64,000 nt of DNA, from positions 466,446-530,445 of the forward strand of contig CAVTEM010000012.1 in NCBI GenBank assembly GCA_963733845.1, written 5' to 3'. The notes under the pieces are model-generated. The model was not told the DNA's origin. It did not search any database and was given only the letters and a program-made list of their open reading frames with translations. A program made the position numbers and the translations under genes. Shown in pieces: positions 1 to 7,895 of the stretch (its first letter is position 1; the number at the start of each line of letters is the position of its first letter). The DNA comes from DATFQE01 sp963733845 (GTDB lineage: Bacteria > Actinomycetota > Thermoleophilia > Gaiellales > Gaiellaceae).

Positions 1-2
1 TG

Positions 3-1247
3 CCGAAGATCCTGGCGCAGTTCGACGTGAAGATCGAGACGCTGGCCTGGGTGCTGACGTCGTTCAACCTGGCGCTCGCGCTGGCGGCCGTCCCAGCCGC
101 CTTCGCCGCCCGCCGCCGGCCGGTGCTCGTCTTCGGCGCCGGCGCGATCACCTTCGCCGCCGCCTCGCTCGCCTGCGGGTTCGCACCGTCGATCGAGGTT
201 CTGATCGGCGGCCGGGCCGTCCAGGGCGTGGCCGGTGCGGCGGTCGTCTGCGCTGCGCTCGACCTGCTCTCCGACGCGACCGGCGGCGACGCGCCCGCCG
301 CCCGCGTCTGGGCACTCAGCGGAATCCTCGGAGCTGCGTTCGGGCCGGCGGCAGGCGGGTTTCTGACCCAGCTGCTCGGCTGGGAGTCGGTCTTCCTCGT
401 GCAGGCGCCCGCCGTCCTGGTCGCCCTGCTCGCGCTGCGCGGCGCCCGAGCGGTCCGGATCCCGAAGCCCGCGGGGCGGCCGCACATCGCGGCCAACCTG
501 GCGCTGCTGCTCGTCTCCGGTGCGCTCGTCGGTGCGACGTTCCTGCTCGTGCTGCTGCTGATCAACGGCTGGCGGCTCGACCCGCTCGCTGCAGGCCTCG
601 TCGTGACGGTGATGCCGCTGGCGGCGATCGTCGCCGCGCGCACCGGCGCACGCATCTCCCCGCAGTGGGCGCGTGCCGCCTCAGGAGCGATCCTGATCGC
701 CGGCGGGTCGGCCGCCCTGGGGCTGCTACCGCACGCCGGAGCGATCTGGACCCTGGCACCCCAGCTCGCGATCGGCGCAGGTCTCGGCCTCGCCCTCTCA
801 GCCCTGATCGAGCGGGCTCTTGCCGGCCGTTCGGAGCAGGCGGTCCACGGCGGCTGGACGATCGCGGCCCGGCACGCGGGGATCGTCCTCGCCCTGCTCC
901 TGCTGACGCCGATCTTCACGGCCGACCTCGTGCGTAACGAGGAGGATGCCCTCGCGGCCGGTACGGCCGTCGTCCTCGACAGCGACATCCCGCCGCTGGA
1001 GAAGATCGGCGTCGCGCGGGACATCCTCGTCGCCGTCGACGAGGCTCAAGAGGACGTCACGGTTCCCGACGTCACCGAGGTCGTGGACGAGGACGACTCG
1101 GCCTTTCGCGAGCTCGCGTCGGAGCTCCAGGAGCAGCTCGACAGCGCGGTGACGAATGCGTTCTCGCGCTCGTTCCTGGTCGCCGCCGCGCTGGGCTTGC
1201 TCGCGCTCCTCCCGATCCTCGTCCGCCGCCGGGAGGTCAGCGTCTGA
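3..1247 (+). CDS. MFS drug/proton antiporter, 5' end outside window
   Basis: This is a major facilitator superfamily transporter of the inner membrane, probably exporting a small molecule by proton antiport; the substrate cannot be read. The frame is open to the left edge (first full codon at base 3), so the N-terminus is missing. A GTG at 27 lies inside conserved sequence (AWVLTSFNLALALA) and is unlikely to be the true start. About ten hydrophobic helices are visible, with an MFS-like RAVQGVAGAA stretch after the third. A charged, Asp/Glu-rich loop of about 80 residues near residues 300-380 separates the last two helices, which is longer than usual and would face outside. It overlaps the next gene by one base (TGATG), suggesting coupled translation. 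Confidence 0.85.
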   Translation, partial: PKILAQFDVKIETLAWVLTSFNLALALAAVPAAFAARRRPVLVFGAGAITFAAASLACGFAPSIEVLIGGRAVQGVAGAAVVCAALDLLSDATGGDAPAARVWALSGILGAAFGPAAGGFLTQLLGWESVFLVQAPAVLVALLALRGARAVRIPKPAGRPHIAANLALLLVSGALVGATFLLVLLLINGWRLDPLAAGLVVTVMPLAAIVAARTGARISPQWARAASGAILIAGGSAALGLLPHAGAIWTLAPQLAIGAGLGLALSALIERALAGRSEQAVHGGWTIAARHAGIVLALLLLTPIFTADLVRNEEDALAAGTAVVLDSDIPPLEKIGVARDILVAVDEAQEDVTVPDVTEVVDEDDSAFRELASELQEQLDSAVTNAFSRSFLVAAALGLLALLPILVRRREVSV

Positions 1248-1705
1248 TGCGGGCGCTCGCCTGGTCAACGGCCGCCTCCGTCCTTCTCGTCGTCGTCTAC
1301 CTGGCGCTCGGCGGAGCGTCGTACGCGCCGGCGAAGGTCGCCGACCCGTGCGCCCCGCGCGACTGGACGGAGCCCGACGGTCTCGCCGAGGTCGGCGAGC
1401 AGATCGTCCTGTCGGCTCTCGACGGAGCCGCTTGCGAGCTGGGCGTCTCGCGCGAGGAGATCGTGCTGGCGTTCGAGAGCGGAGCCACGCTCGAGGAGTT
1501 CGGCCGCGAGCACGACGTCTCCGAGGAGGACCTCGAGCAGCTCGTCCGCGCCGGTCTCGACCGCGCGATCACAGACGCAGAGGAGGCCGATGCGCTCAGC
1601 CCGCGGATCGCGGGCCTGATCCGGTCGGTCGTCGACAACATCCCGCCCGGGCTGCTGATCGACCTCCTCGACCGCGCGCCGGGCCTGCTCTTCCCCTCCG
1701 ACTAG
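1247..1705 (+). CDS. Membrane-anchored hypothetical protein
   Basis: The 152-residue product has one N-terminal hydrophobic helix (about residues 5-24) and then a soluble, acidic, helical domain rich in Glu, Asp and Leu. It contains one Cys pair (CAPRDW near residue 36 and AACELG near residue 62) that could form a disulfide outside the membrane. The stop codon lies 9 bases before the next start. The ATG overlaps the stop of the MFS transporter gene, so it is probably cotranscribed and may be an accessory subunit or anchor for that transporter. I do not recognise the family; the function is open. Confidence 0.7.
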   Translation: MRALAWSTAASVLLVVVYLALGGASYAPAKVADPCAPRDWTEPDGLAEVGEQIVLSALDGAACELGVSREEIVLAFESGATLEEFGREHDVSEEDLEQLVRAGLDRAITDAEEADALSPRIAGLIRSVVDNIPPGLLIDLLDRAPGLLFPSD

Positions 1706-1708
1706 ACT
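1703..1708 (+). promoter_or_regulatory. Putative -10 element, leaderless start of the deaminase gene
   Basis: TAGACT is followed by six bases and then the ATG at 1715, and there is no Shine-Dalgarno sequence. It overlaps the TAG stop of the preceding gene. The same TANNNT plus 6-9 base spacing recurs before many genes in the window. Confidence 0.45.
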
Positions 1709-1714
1709 CACTCG

Positions 1715-2870
1715 ATGTTCGAGGGGGGACTTGCCGAGCTCCACACCCACCTGGGCGGCTCGGTCGCGTCGGACATCATGTGGAGCCTCGCGCACGAGCA
1801 GGGGATCGCCCTGCCCGTCAAGGATTACTGGGAGTTCGACCGTCTCGTCACCGTCTCCGACCCGCGGGGCGTGGACGGGCTCGATGCCCTCAACCAGATC
1901 TACCACTGGGCGGAGCTGATCCAGTCGAGCCCGATCGCCGTCGAGCGCTCCGTGCACGGCGCGATCGGCGGCGCGTACCGCTCGCAGGGGATCACGACGC
2001 TCGAGCTCCGCTTCAACCCGATGAAGCGAAACCGCGGCGGCGAGCGCGACCTCGACCACATCATCCTCGCTGCGATCCGTGGGCTCGACCGGGCGTCGAT
2101 CGAGTACCCCCAGGTGCGCTGCGGCCTGATCCTGATGATGGACCGCACCTTCACCCAGGAGCAGAACGGGATCATCGTCGAGAAGGCGATCGGCTGGGCC
2201 TCGCGAGGCGTGGTCGGGATCGACATCGCCGGCCCGCGGCCCGGCGGGGCGCGCTACCCCTACCGCGACCTGGCGCCGCTCGTCGAGGAGGCCCGCGTCG
2301 CCGGGCTGGGCGTGACCATCCACGTGGGAGAAGAAGGAGACGAGCACGGCCTGGCCGAGGTCGGCGAGGTCGTCGAGACGCTCCGACCCGGACCGGATCG
2401 GCCACGGCATCCTGGCCGCGCAGGACCCGGACCTGATGGCCGCGATCCGGGAGCAGGAGATCGTGCTGGAGGTCTGCCCGACCTCGAATCTGCTGACCGG
2501 CGCGCTGGCCGGCGAGGAGGACGTGCGCTTCACCTTCCGCCGGTTCCTGGAGCACGACGTGCCGTTCACCGTGGCCACCGACGGCCCGGAGATGATGCAG
2601 ACGCACCTGCGCGACGAGCTCGAGCTCCTGCTGCGGATAGGCGCGGCGGACGAGGACGACCTGCGCGCCGCCAACGCACGCGGGCACGAGGCGAGCTTCA
2701 TCGGGGCGCCCGCAGCGCGTCGGCTGAGCCCGGAAACATCGCCGGGTGTAATTCCACGCAAATACATCGGTGGATGTATGGCGGCACGGCACCGCGCTCG
2801 TGAGCATCGAGGCAGCCGTCACTCGAGGAAGGAGCTCACATGCGAGGTACTCGTGCCTGGCCCGCTCTGA
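1715..2870 (+). CDS. add: Adenosine deaminase family protein, frameshifted
   Basis: Zinc-dependent purine deaminase (adenosine to inosine, or a relative acting on modified adenine). The motifs are in family order but in two frames. HTHLGGS near residue 9 gives the metal-binding HxH, and HVGEEG near residue 207 gives the third His and the catalytic Glu. After the frame change come RIGHG, CPTSN and the TDGPEM stretch that supplies the last Asp. The break is at 2390-2391, where GG is found and a single G would restore LRPDRIGHG. Restored length is 384 residues. The last 40-50 residues run past the usual family end and overlap the next gene by 31 bases, so a second error may have removed the true stop. 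Start: ATG with no SD, behind a -10-like TAGACT. Confidence 0.8.
2762..2779 (+). promoter_or_regulatory. Inverted repeat upstream of the secreted-protein gene
   Basis: ATACATC and GATGTAT form perfect 7-base arms around GGTG, about 60 bases before the next start. It may be a repressor or activator operator. The AT-rich composition stands out in GC-rich surroundings. It lies inside the questionable 3' end of the deaminase frame. Confidence 0.35.
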
Positions 2871-4828
2871 TCGCGCTGCTGGTGCTCCTTGCGTTACCTC
2901 AACCCGCGCTCGCCGGAGACAACGTCGACACGCATGGGGTCTACCGCAACGGAATGTGGTACCTGAGCAACAGCTTCGGCAGCTCAGTCGACTACGCCTT
3001 CGGCTTCGGGAACCCCGGTGACCGCGCGGTCGCCGGCGACTGGAACGGCGACGGCAACGACACGATCGGGGTCTACCGGGGCGACACCTGGTATCTCTCG
3101 AACGGCTACAACGGTTCGGTCGATGCCGCATTCGCCTTCGGATTGTCCGGTGACAAGCCGGTCTCTGGGGACTGGAACGGCGACGGGATCGACACACCCG
3201 GCGTCGTGCGCGGGACCACCTGGTTCCTGTCGAACAGCTTCGGCGGGACGGGGGATTACATCTTCAGCTACGGCCTGTCGAGCGATGTTCCGGTCGTCGG
3301 CGACTGGGACGGCAACGGCACCGACACGCCCGGCGTCCTCCGGGGCTCCACCTGGTACCTCCGCAACAGCAACAGCGGCGGCGGCCACGACATCACCTTC
3401 GTCTACGGCGTGAGCGGCGATGTTCCCGTGATCGGAGACTGGAACGCCAATGGGATCGACACGATCGGCGTCTTCCGGAGCTCGATCGCGACCTGGTACC
3501 TGAAGAACAGCAACTCGGGCGGTGGCCACGACATCTCGTTCGTGTACGGGAGCCCGGGCGACACGCCCGTCGCCGGCGACTGGGCCGGCGGCTCGCCACC
3601 TCCTCCGCCGCCGCCGCCGCCACCGCCACCTCCTCCGCCGCCACCGCCGCCGCCGCCGCCGCCACCGCCCCCGGCGGGCGGCGTGACGCGTACCGGCGAC
3701 GCGAACGTCACGATCTACACCAACAATCAAGGCAGCTGGTACATCGCCCGGCGCTGCATCCCCCGCATCTCGGGCGACCCGAACGGAAGCGGAGGGTCGG
3801 TGGGGCCTGGCTACATCTACCGGGTCGATTACCTCGGCCGCGAGATCGTCACGCCGTCCGAGCCGGATCGCCCTCACACGGGGCTGGGCGTTTTCCAGGC
3901 CGACATCTGGAGACCGGAGAACGGCTACGGCGCAGTTCTCGGCAGCCTCTGCATCGGTGAGACGAACCCGATCTTCGGCTCCGAAGGTCGCGGAGTCTCG
4001 AGCACCGGCGACACGCAAGTGGCGGCTGGAACGGACGTACAGACGACCACGGGCTACCTCTGGTCTCACTACAACGTCCGGCTCGCCGACAGCCACGGGA
4101 CGCTCTTCGAACTGCAGTATCGGTATCGCGTGTACGCGAACCTCGTGCAGGTGTGGGTGAACGTGATCCAGTGCCCGACTGGGTCCTGCGGAACGTCCAA
4201 TCGGCCTTACATCAAGATGCCTCGCCTCACGATGCTCGCCTCGGGGCCGCAGGTCGACTACACGAGAGTCGCCTGCTACAACGCAGGCGGCGTCCCGGTG
4301 AAGGAGGCTGAACAGCTGACCAATCCGCGTGGCGGCACCGCGGGGAACCATTGCGACCCGCCCAGCCGGGACTGGGTGACGGTGTTCGGTAGTGGCACGA
4401 TCAGCCGGAACCTGAGGATCATCGGCCGCTCCTATCCGAGTGCCTTCTCGGTCGGAGGCAGTGGGAGTCAGTGGGAGGCGGCCGCCAATACCACTCCGAC
4501 CCAGGGCTTCGACCGCTGGGCGTACATGCCGCTGATCGACAACCGACCGACGCGGCCGCCGGGCGGAGGAGCCTGTCCGGGCTATGCCGGCCCGAACGCC
4601 GCCGTGAACTCGTGGCAGCCGGCCGCCCGCAACTGGGAGATGGTCGGCGACGACGGGACACACCTCGTGTATCCCGACGGGAACAAGGGATACCGGTGGC
4701 CGACCAAGGGCGTCTTCCTCAAGGGTTGGGAGGACGGTTCCAACCACGACGGTTGCCAGTCGCTCTTCGACCGGATGGGCGCTCCCACCGAGAACTTCGC
4801 GACGTACCTCGGGATTCGCGCCGAATAG
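2840..4828 (+). CDS. Secreted protein with five GDWNGDG-type repeats, polyproline linker and unknown C-terminal domain
   Basis: A 662-residue exported protein. Residues 1-25 are a clear signal peptide ending ALA before GDN. Residues 26-250 contain five repeats of about 44 residues, each with a D-T-x-G-V-x-R-x-x-x-W-Y-L core and ending in a GDWNGDG-like turn. This resembles the FG-GAP/VCBS-like propeller blades of secreted actinobacterial proteins, in which the Asp-rich loops usually bind calcium. A run of about 26 prolines follows, then a C-terminal domain of about 380 residues that I do not recognise. That domain is rich in Gly, Tyr and Trp and has several Cys (CIPRIS, CIGETN, CPTGSCG, CDPPS, CPGYAG). 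The start is supported by AGGAG five bases before the ATG. A perfect 14-base hairpin follows the gene. Surface adhesion or ligand binding is plausible, but no function is assigned. Confidence 0.75.
   Translation: MRGTRAWPALIALLVLLALPQPALAGDNVDTHGVYRNGMWYLSNSFGSSVDYAFGFGNPGDRAVAGDWNGDGNDTIGVYRGDTWYLSNGYNGSVDAAFAFGLSGDKPVSGDWNGDGIDTPGVVRGTTWFLSNSFGGTGDYIFSYGLSSDVPVVGDWDGNGTDTPGVLRGSTWYLRNSNSGGGHDITFVYGVSGDVPVIGDWNANGIDTIGVFRSSIATWYLKNSNSGGGHDISFVYGSPGDTPVAGDWAGGSPPPPPPPPPPPPPPPPPPPPPPPPPPAGGVTRTGDANVTIYTNNQGSWYIARRCIPRISGDPNGSGGSVGPGYIYRVDYLGREIVTPSEPDRPHTGLGVFQADIWRPENGYGAVLGSLCIGETNPIFGSEGRGVSSTGDTQVAAGTDVQTTTGYLWSHYNVRLADSHGTLFELQYRYRVYANLVQVWVNVIQCPTGSCGTSNRPYIKMPRLTMLASGPQVDYTRVACYNAGGVPVKEAEQLTNPRGGTAGNHCDPPSRDWVTVFGSGTISRNLRIIGRSYPSAFSVGGSGSQWEAAANTTPTQGFDRWAYMPLIDNRPTRPPGGGACPGYAGPNAAVNSWQPAARNWEMVGDDGTHLVYPDGNKGYRWPTKGVFLKGWEDGSNHDGCQSLFDRMGAPTENFATYLGIRAE
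3597..3674 (+). repeat. CCN codon run coding about 26 prolines
   Basis: CCG, CCA and CCT codons run without interruption and encode a rigid polyproline spacer between the repeat domain and the C-terminal domain of the secreted protein. Such runs are prone to slippage and to assembly error, so the exact count is uncertain. Confidence 0.9.
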
Positions 4829-4840
4829 TCGCCTTCGTCG

Positions 4841-4872
4841 AGCGTGGGGAGAGCAACCGCTCTCCCCACGCT
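4841..4872 (+). terminator. Perfect 14-bp hairpin after the secreted-protein gene
   Basis: AGCGTGGGGAGAGC and its exact complement flank the loop AACC, 12 bases after the stop. No T run follows, as is common for actinobacterial hairpin terminators. It also lies just upstream of the LuxR gene and argues against any start of that gene before 4900. Confidence 0.65.
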
Positions 4873-4918
4873 CAGTAGCCAGCAGGGACGGTTCCGCTCT
4901 ACCCTGACCACGGCCGAG

Positions 4919-7441
4919 ATGGAAACCGATCAGCTGACCCAGAGCCACGTGATCGAGCGCACGCGACTGCTCGAGCAGATGGAGCGGAGCGGCGCCCGGA
5001 TCATCGTGCTGCACGCACCTGCCGGCTACGGGAAGACCACGCTCGCACGGCAGTGGTCGCAACGGCGTGAGCGTCCGCCGATCTGGCACCGCTGTACGTC
5101 TGCCTCTTCGGACGTCGCCGTACTCGCCGCGGGAGTCGCGTCCACGCTCGCACCGATCGCGCCCGATGCCGGCCCCGAACTGGTCAAGGCCCTGCGCGCA
5201 TCGTCGAATCCCTCTGCCGACGTCGACAAGCTCGTGGAGCTGCTCGTACCGCGACTCGCAGGCTGGCCGGCGGATGCGTGGTTGGTCGTCGACGACTACC
5301 AGCACGTCACGATGAGCGAGGCGGCCGAAGCCGTCATCGAGGGGGTCGCCCTGGACAGTCCCGTCCAGTTGGTAGTGCTCTCGCGGCTCCGCCCAGCCTG
5401 GGCTTCCACGAGGCGCGTGCTTTACGGCGAGGTGCTCGACCTCGACCAGCACGCGCTCTCCTTCACGGAGGCCGAAAGCAACCGCGTCCTCGGCGGTGAC
5501 GTCCGCCCACTCGCCGACATGGCTCAGGGGTGGCCCGCGATCGTCGGTCTCGCTGCCCGAGCGGGCCAGGCCTCGCCGCCGCCGCGCGGTCTGCCGAAGG
5601 AGCTCTACGACTTTCTGGCCGACGAGCTGTACGAGGGCTCGCCGCCGGAGGTCCAGGACTCCTGTCTGCGCCTGGCCGTCTGCCCGACGCTGGACCGCGA
5701 CTCGGTCGAGGTCGTCCTGGGCACCGCGGACTCGGCCGGAACGGTCGAGCTTTGCGTCCGGCTCGACTTTCTCCAGCGCGACCGAGACGGATCGCTCGAG
5801 ATGCACCCGCTTCTGCGGTCGTTCCTGATCGAGAAGGCCCGTCGCTCGGCGCGGGAAGACCTCGAAACGCAGGTCCCGCGGGAGCTCGGGCTCGCGCTGC
5901 TGCGACGAGGCCGCTGGGCCGACGTGTTCGCTCTCCACGAGCTGTATCCGGGAGCCGAGCTCTTCATCGCCCTGCTGGAGGTGTCGCTCGACGACCTGAT
6001 CGAGCACGGACGCCTCGAAACCATCGCCCGCTGGCTCGACCACGCAGCCGACGAGGGCATTCGACATCCGCTCGTTGACCTTGCGGCCGCGAAGCTCGCG
6101 CTTCGTCGCGGTGAGCACGCGCGAGCCGAGATCCTGGCGACGACGGCCGCCGAAGCGCTCGAGCCGGCACATCCTGCGTTGCCGAACGCACTCGTCACAG
6201 CCGGTCGGGCCGCGCTGCTGGGCGACCACGCGGCTGCCGCCAGAAATCTGTTCAAGCGCGCACGCACGACCGCGACGTCACCCCGCGACCGACGCGAGGC
6301 GCTGCTCGGGGACTTCATGGCCGCCCTGGAGCTCGAGCACGAGGATGCACCCGAGCTGATCGCCGAGCTCGAGGACTTCGGACAGCTCGATGCTCAGACA
6401 AAGCTCCGACTGGCGAGCGCCCGCCTCGTCCTTTCTGCGCTCGGCGACGACGTCTCCGCGGCCCTCGACGACGCCGCTCCCCTCATCCACTTGCTCGAGC
6501 GCGTCGACGATGCGTACACCCAGTCGTCCTTCCTCATCGCCGTGGCGTCGATGTCGACTCTCGCGGGACGCTACGGAGAAGCTCTGTCGGCCGCCCACCG
6601 AGCTCTCGCCGTCGCGCGCGAGCTCGGCATCTCGTTCGCCGTGCCCCACGCCAAGACCCATCTGGCCGCGGCGGAGATGGGTCTGCGGCGATTCTCCGCG
6701 GCCGCGCGCGTGTTGCGCGAGGTGGAAGCCCAGGCGCGTTCGCTCTCCGACGCCTTTCTCGTGGCCAACTCCCGCTGCTTCCAGGCGCGGCTCCTGCTGA
6801 TGCGCGGCAAGTCGGCGGAAGCACTCGAGCTGCTGTCGGCAACCCCGCCCGGCCTCCTTCACCCGGGTCTACATGCGGAGCATCACACGACGCGGGCGCT
6901 GATCCTGGCCACGCAAGGAGCATTGGCGGAGGCGCTCGGAGAGGCGGAGATCCTCCCGTCGCGGCGAGCCGAGGTCAGGACGCTCAGAGCCTGGAGCGGC
7001 GCGATCGTCCATCTTCAGGATCGGGCGCTCAGTCCCACCTCGCCGCACGATGCGTTCGCCCTTGCCTCGAGCTGCGGCGCGTTCGACACCTTCGTCTGCG
7101 CGTATCGCGCCTACCCACAGCTCCTGACCGAGCTGGCGCTCGACGCATCGCTTCGGCCGAGACTCGTCTATGTGCTCTCGCAGGCGAACGACGATGCTCT
7201 CGCCACTCGGGTTGGCTTGAAACCGACAGAAGGGGAGAGAGGGGCCGCGCCGTTGTCACGGCGCGAGCTCGAGGTGTTGCAGCTGCTCCACGAAGGTCTC
7301 ACGAACCGCGAGATCGCCCAGGCGCTGTACATCAGCCTCGCCACGGTCAAGGTCCACGTGCACCACATCTACGGGAAGCTCGGCGTTCGCAATCGCGCCG
7401 AGGCGATCTCCCGGCTTCCGGAGCCCGAGCGCGCCGATTGA
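4919..7441 (+). CDS. MalT-like LuxR family ATP-dependent transcriptional regulator
   Basis: Large signal-transducing NTPase (STAND/LAL type) that binds DNA through a C-terminal LuxR/GerE helix-turn-helix. The 840-residue form begins at the ATG after a TACCCT hexamer (4900-4905). An upstream GTG at 4844 falls inside the terminator hairpin and is rejected. Walker A is APAGYGKTT near residues 33-41, followed by an NB-ARC-like region with a LVVDDYQ Walker B. The middle is a long helical repeat region (TPR-like), the usual inducer or partner sensor. The HTH is LSRRELEVLQLLHEGLTNRE to the C-terminus. It is paralogous to the gene at 7896: both share the IER-R-L-M-SGAR-IVLHAPAGYGKTTLARQW block. The inducer is unknown. 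Confidence 0.85.
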   Translation: METDQLTQSHVIERTRLLEQMERSGARIIVLHAPAGYGKTTLARQWSQRRERPPIWHRCTSASSDVAVLAAGVASTLAPIAPDAGPELVKALRASSNPSADVDKLVELLVPRLAGWPADAWLVVDDYQHVTMSEAAEAVIEGVALDSPVQLVVLSRLRPAWASTRRVLYGEVLDLDQHALSFTEAESNRVLGGDVRPLADMAQGWPAIVGLAARAGQASPPPRGLPKELYDFLADELYEGSPPEVQDSCLRLAVCPTLDRDSVEVVLGTADSAGTVELCVRLDFLQRDRDGSLEMHPLLRSFLIEKARRSAREDLETQVPRELGLALLRRGRWADVFALHELYPGAELFIALLEVSLDDLIEHGRLETIARWLDHAADEGIRHPLVDLAAAKLALRRGEHARAEILATTAAEALEPAHPALPNALVTAGRAALLGDHAAAARNLFKRARTTATSPRDRREALLGDFMAALELEHEDAPELIAELEDFGQLDAQTKLRLASARLVLSALGDDVSAALDDAAPLIHLLERVDDAYTQSSFLIAVASMSTLAGRYGEALSAAHRALAVARELGISFAVPHAKTHLAAAEMGLRRFSAAARVLREVEAQARSLSDAFLVANSRCFQARLLLMRGKSAEALELLSATPPGLLHPGLHAEHHTTRALILATQGALAEALGEAEILPSRRAEVRTLRAWSGAIVHLQDRALSPTSPHDAFALASSCGAFDTFVCAYRAYPQLLTELALDASLRPRLVYVLSQANDDALATRVGLKPTEGERGAAPLSRRELEVLQLLHEGLTNREIAQALYISLATVKVHVHHIYGKLGVRNRAEAISRLPEPERAD

Positions 7442-7510
7442 TCGGTGCACCTGCGGGAGTACCCGCACAAATACGCCTTCCGGTCGATTTCCACCCCGAG
7501 GACACGGCGA

Positions 7511-7516
7511 TAGCGT
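7511..7516 (+). promoter_or_regulatory. Putative -10 element, leaderless start of the small HTH gene
   Basis: TAGCGT is followed by GGCCCC and then ATG at 7523. No SD sequence is present. The spacing matches the other leaderless-type starts in the window. Confidence 0.4.
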
Positions 7517-7522
7517 GGCCCC

Positions 7523-7789
7523 ATGCACGAGCTACTTCATCGGGAGCTACCCGACATCACCAGTCGACAGCGCGAGGTGGTCGCGCTGATCGCGGCGGGA
7601 TGCTCCAACGAGGAGGTCGGTGACCGCCTCGGCATCTCGCCAAGGACGGCGAAGGCGCACGCAGACGTTCTGCGCCAGAAGCTCGGCGTCGCGCGACGTC
7701 GCCAGATCCCAGCCGCTTACCGGCTGCTCACAGGCGACGACCCGCTCGACGGAGGCCTCGGCTCGGCTCCGTCCGATCCGGGGGACTGA
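7523..7789 (+). CDS. Stand-alone LuxR/GerE helix-turn-helix protein
   Basis: The 88-residue protein is little more than a GerE-type DNA-binding domain: ITSRQREVVALIAAGCSNEEVG, then LGISPRTAKAHADVLRQKLGV. There is no receiver or ATPase part. It sits between two full-length MalT-like paralogs, with a strong hairpin terminator after it. It could bind DNA alone or form mixed dimers with its neighbours' HTH domains. The C-terminal 20 residues are acidic and probably disordered. Confidence 0.8.
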   Translation: MHELLHRELPDITSRQREVVALIAAGCSNEEVGDRLGISPRTAKAHADVLRQKLGVARRRQIPAAYRLLTGDDPLDGGLGSAPSDPGD

Positions 7790-7794
7790 CGGCA

Positions 7795-7824
7795 CCGTGC
7801 CTGCGGTTCACGCCGCAGGCACGG
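7795..7824 (+). terminator. Perfect 12-bp hairpin terminator
   Basis: CCGTGCCTGCGG and its exact complement flank the loop TTCACG, five bases after the small HTH gene, and are followed by CCCCTTATTT. It separates this gene from the next LuxR gene. Confidence 0.7.
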
Positions 7825-7895
7825 CCCCTTATTTGCTCTGGTTCCCGCAGTCTTCAGGCGCGTCCGAACGGTTTACCCTTCTACCGCGGCGTCAG

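Noticed and set aside
4844..4918. Earlier GTG start for the first MalT-like regulator
   Set aside because: It lies inside a perfect terminator hairpin and the added residues have no counterpart in the paralog.
2984..6229. A 1081-codon open frame on the minus strand opposite the secreted-protein and LuxR genes
   Set aside because: It runs antisense to two well-supported genes, has Arg/Pro-rich composition typical of shadow frames in high-GC DNA, and matches no family.
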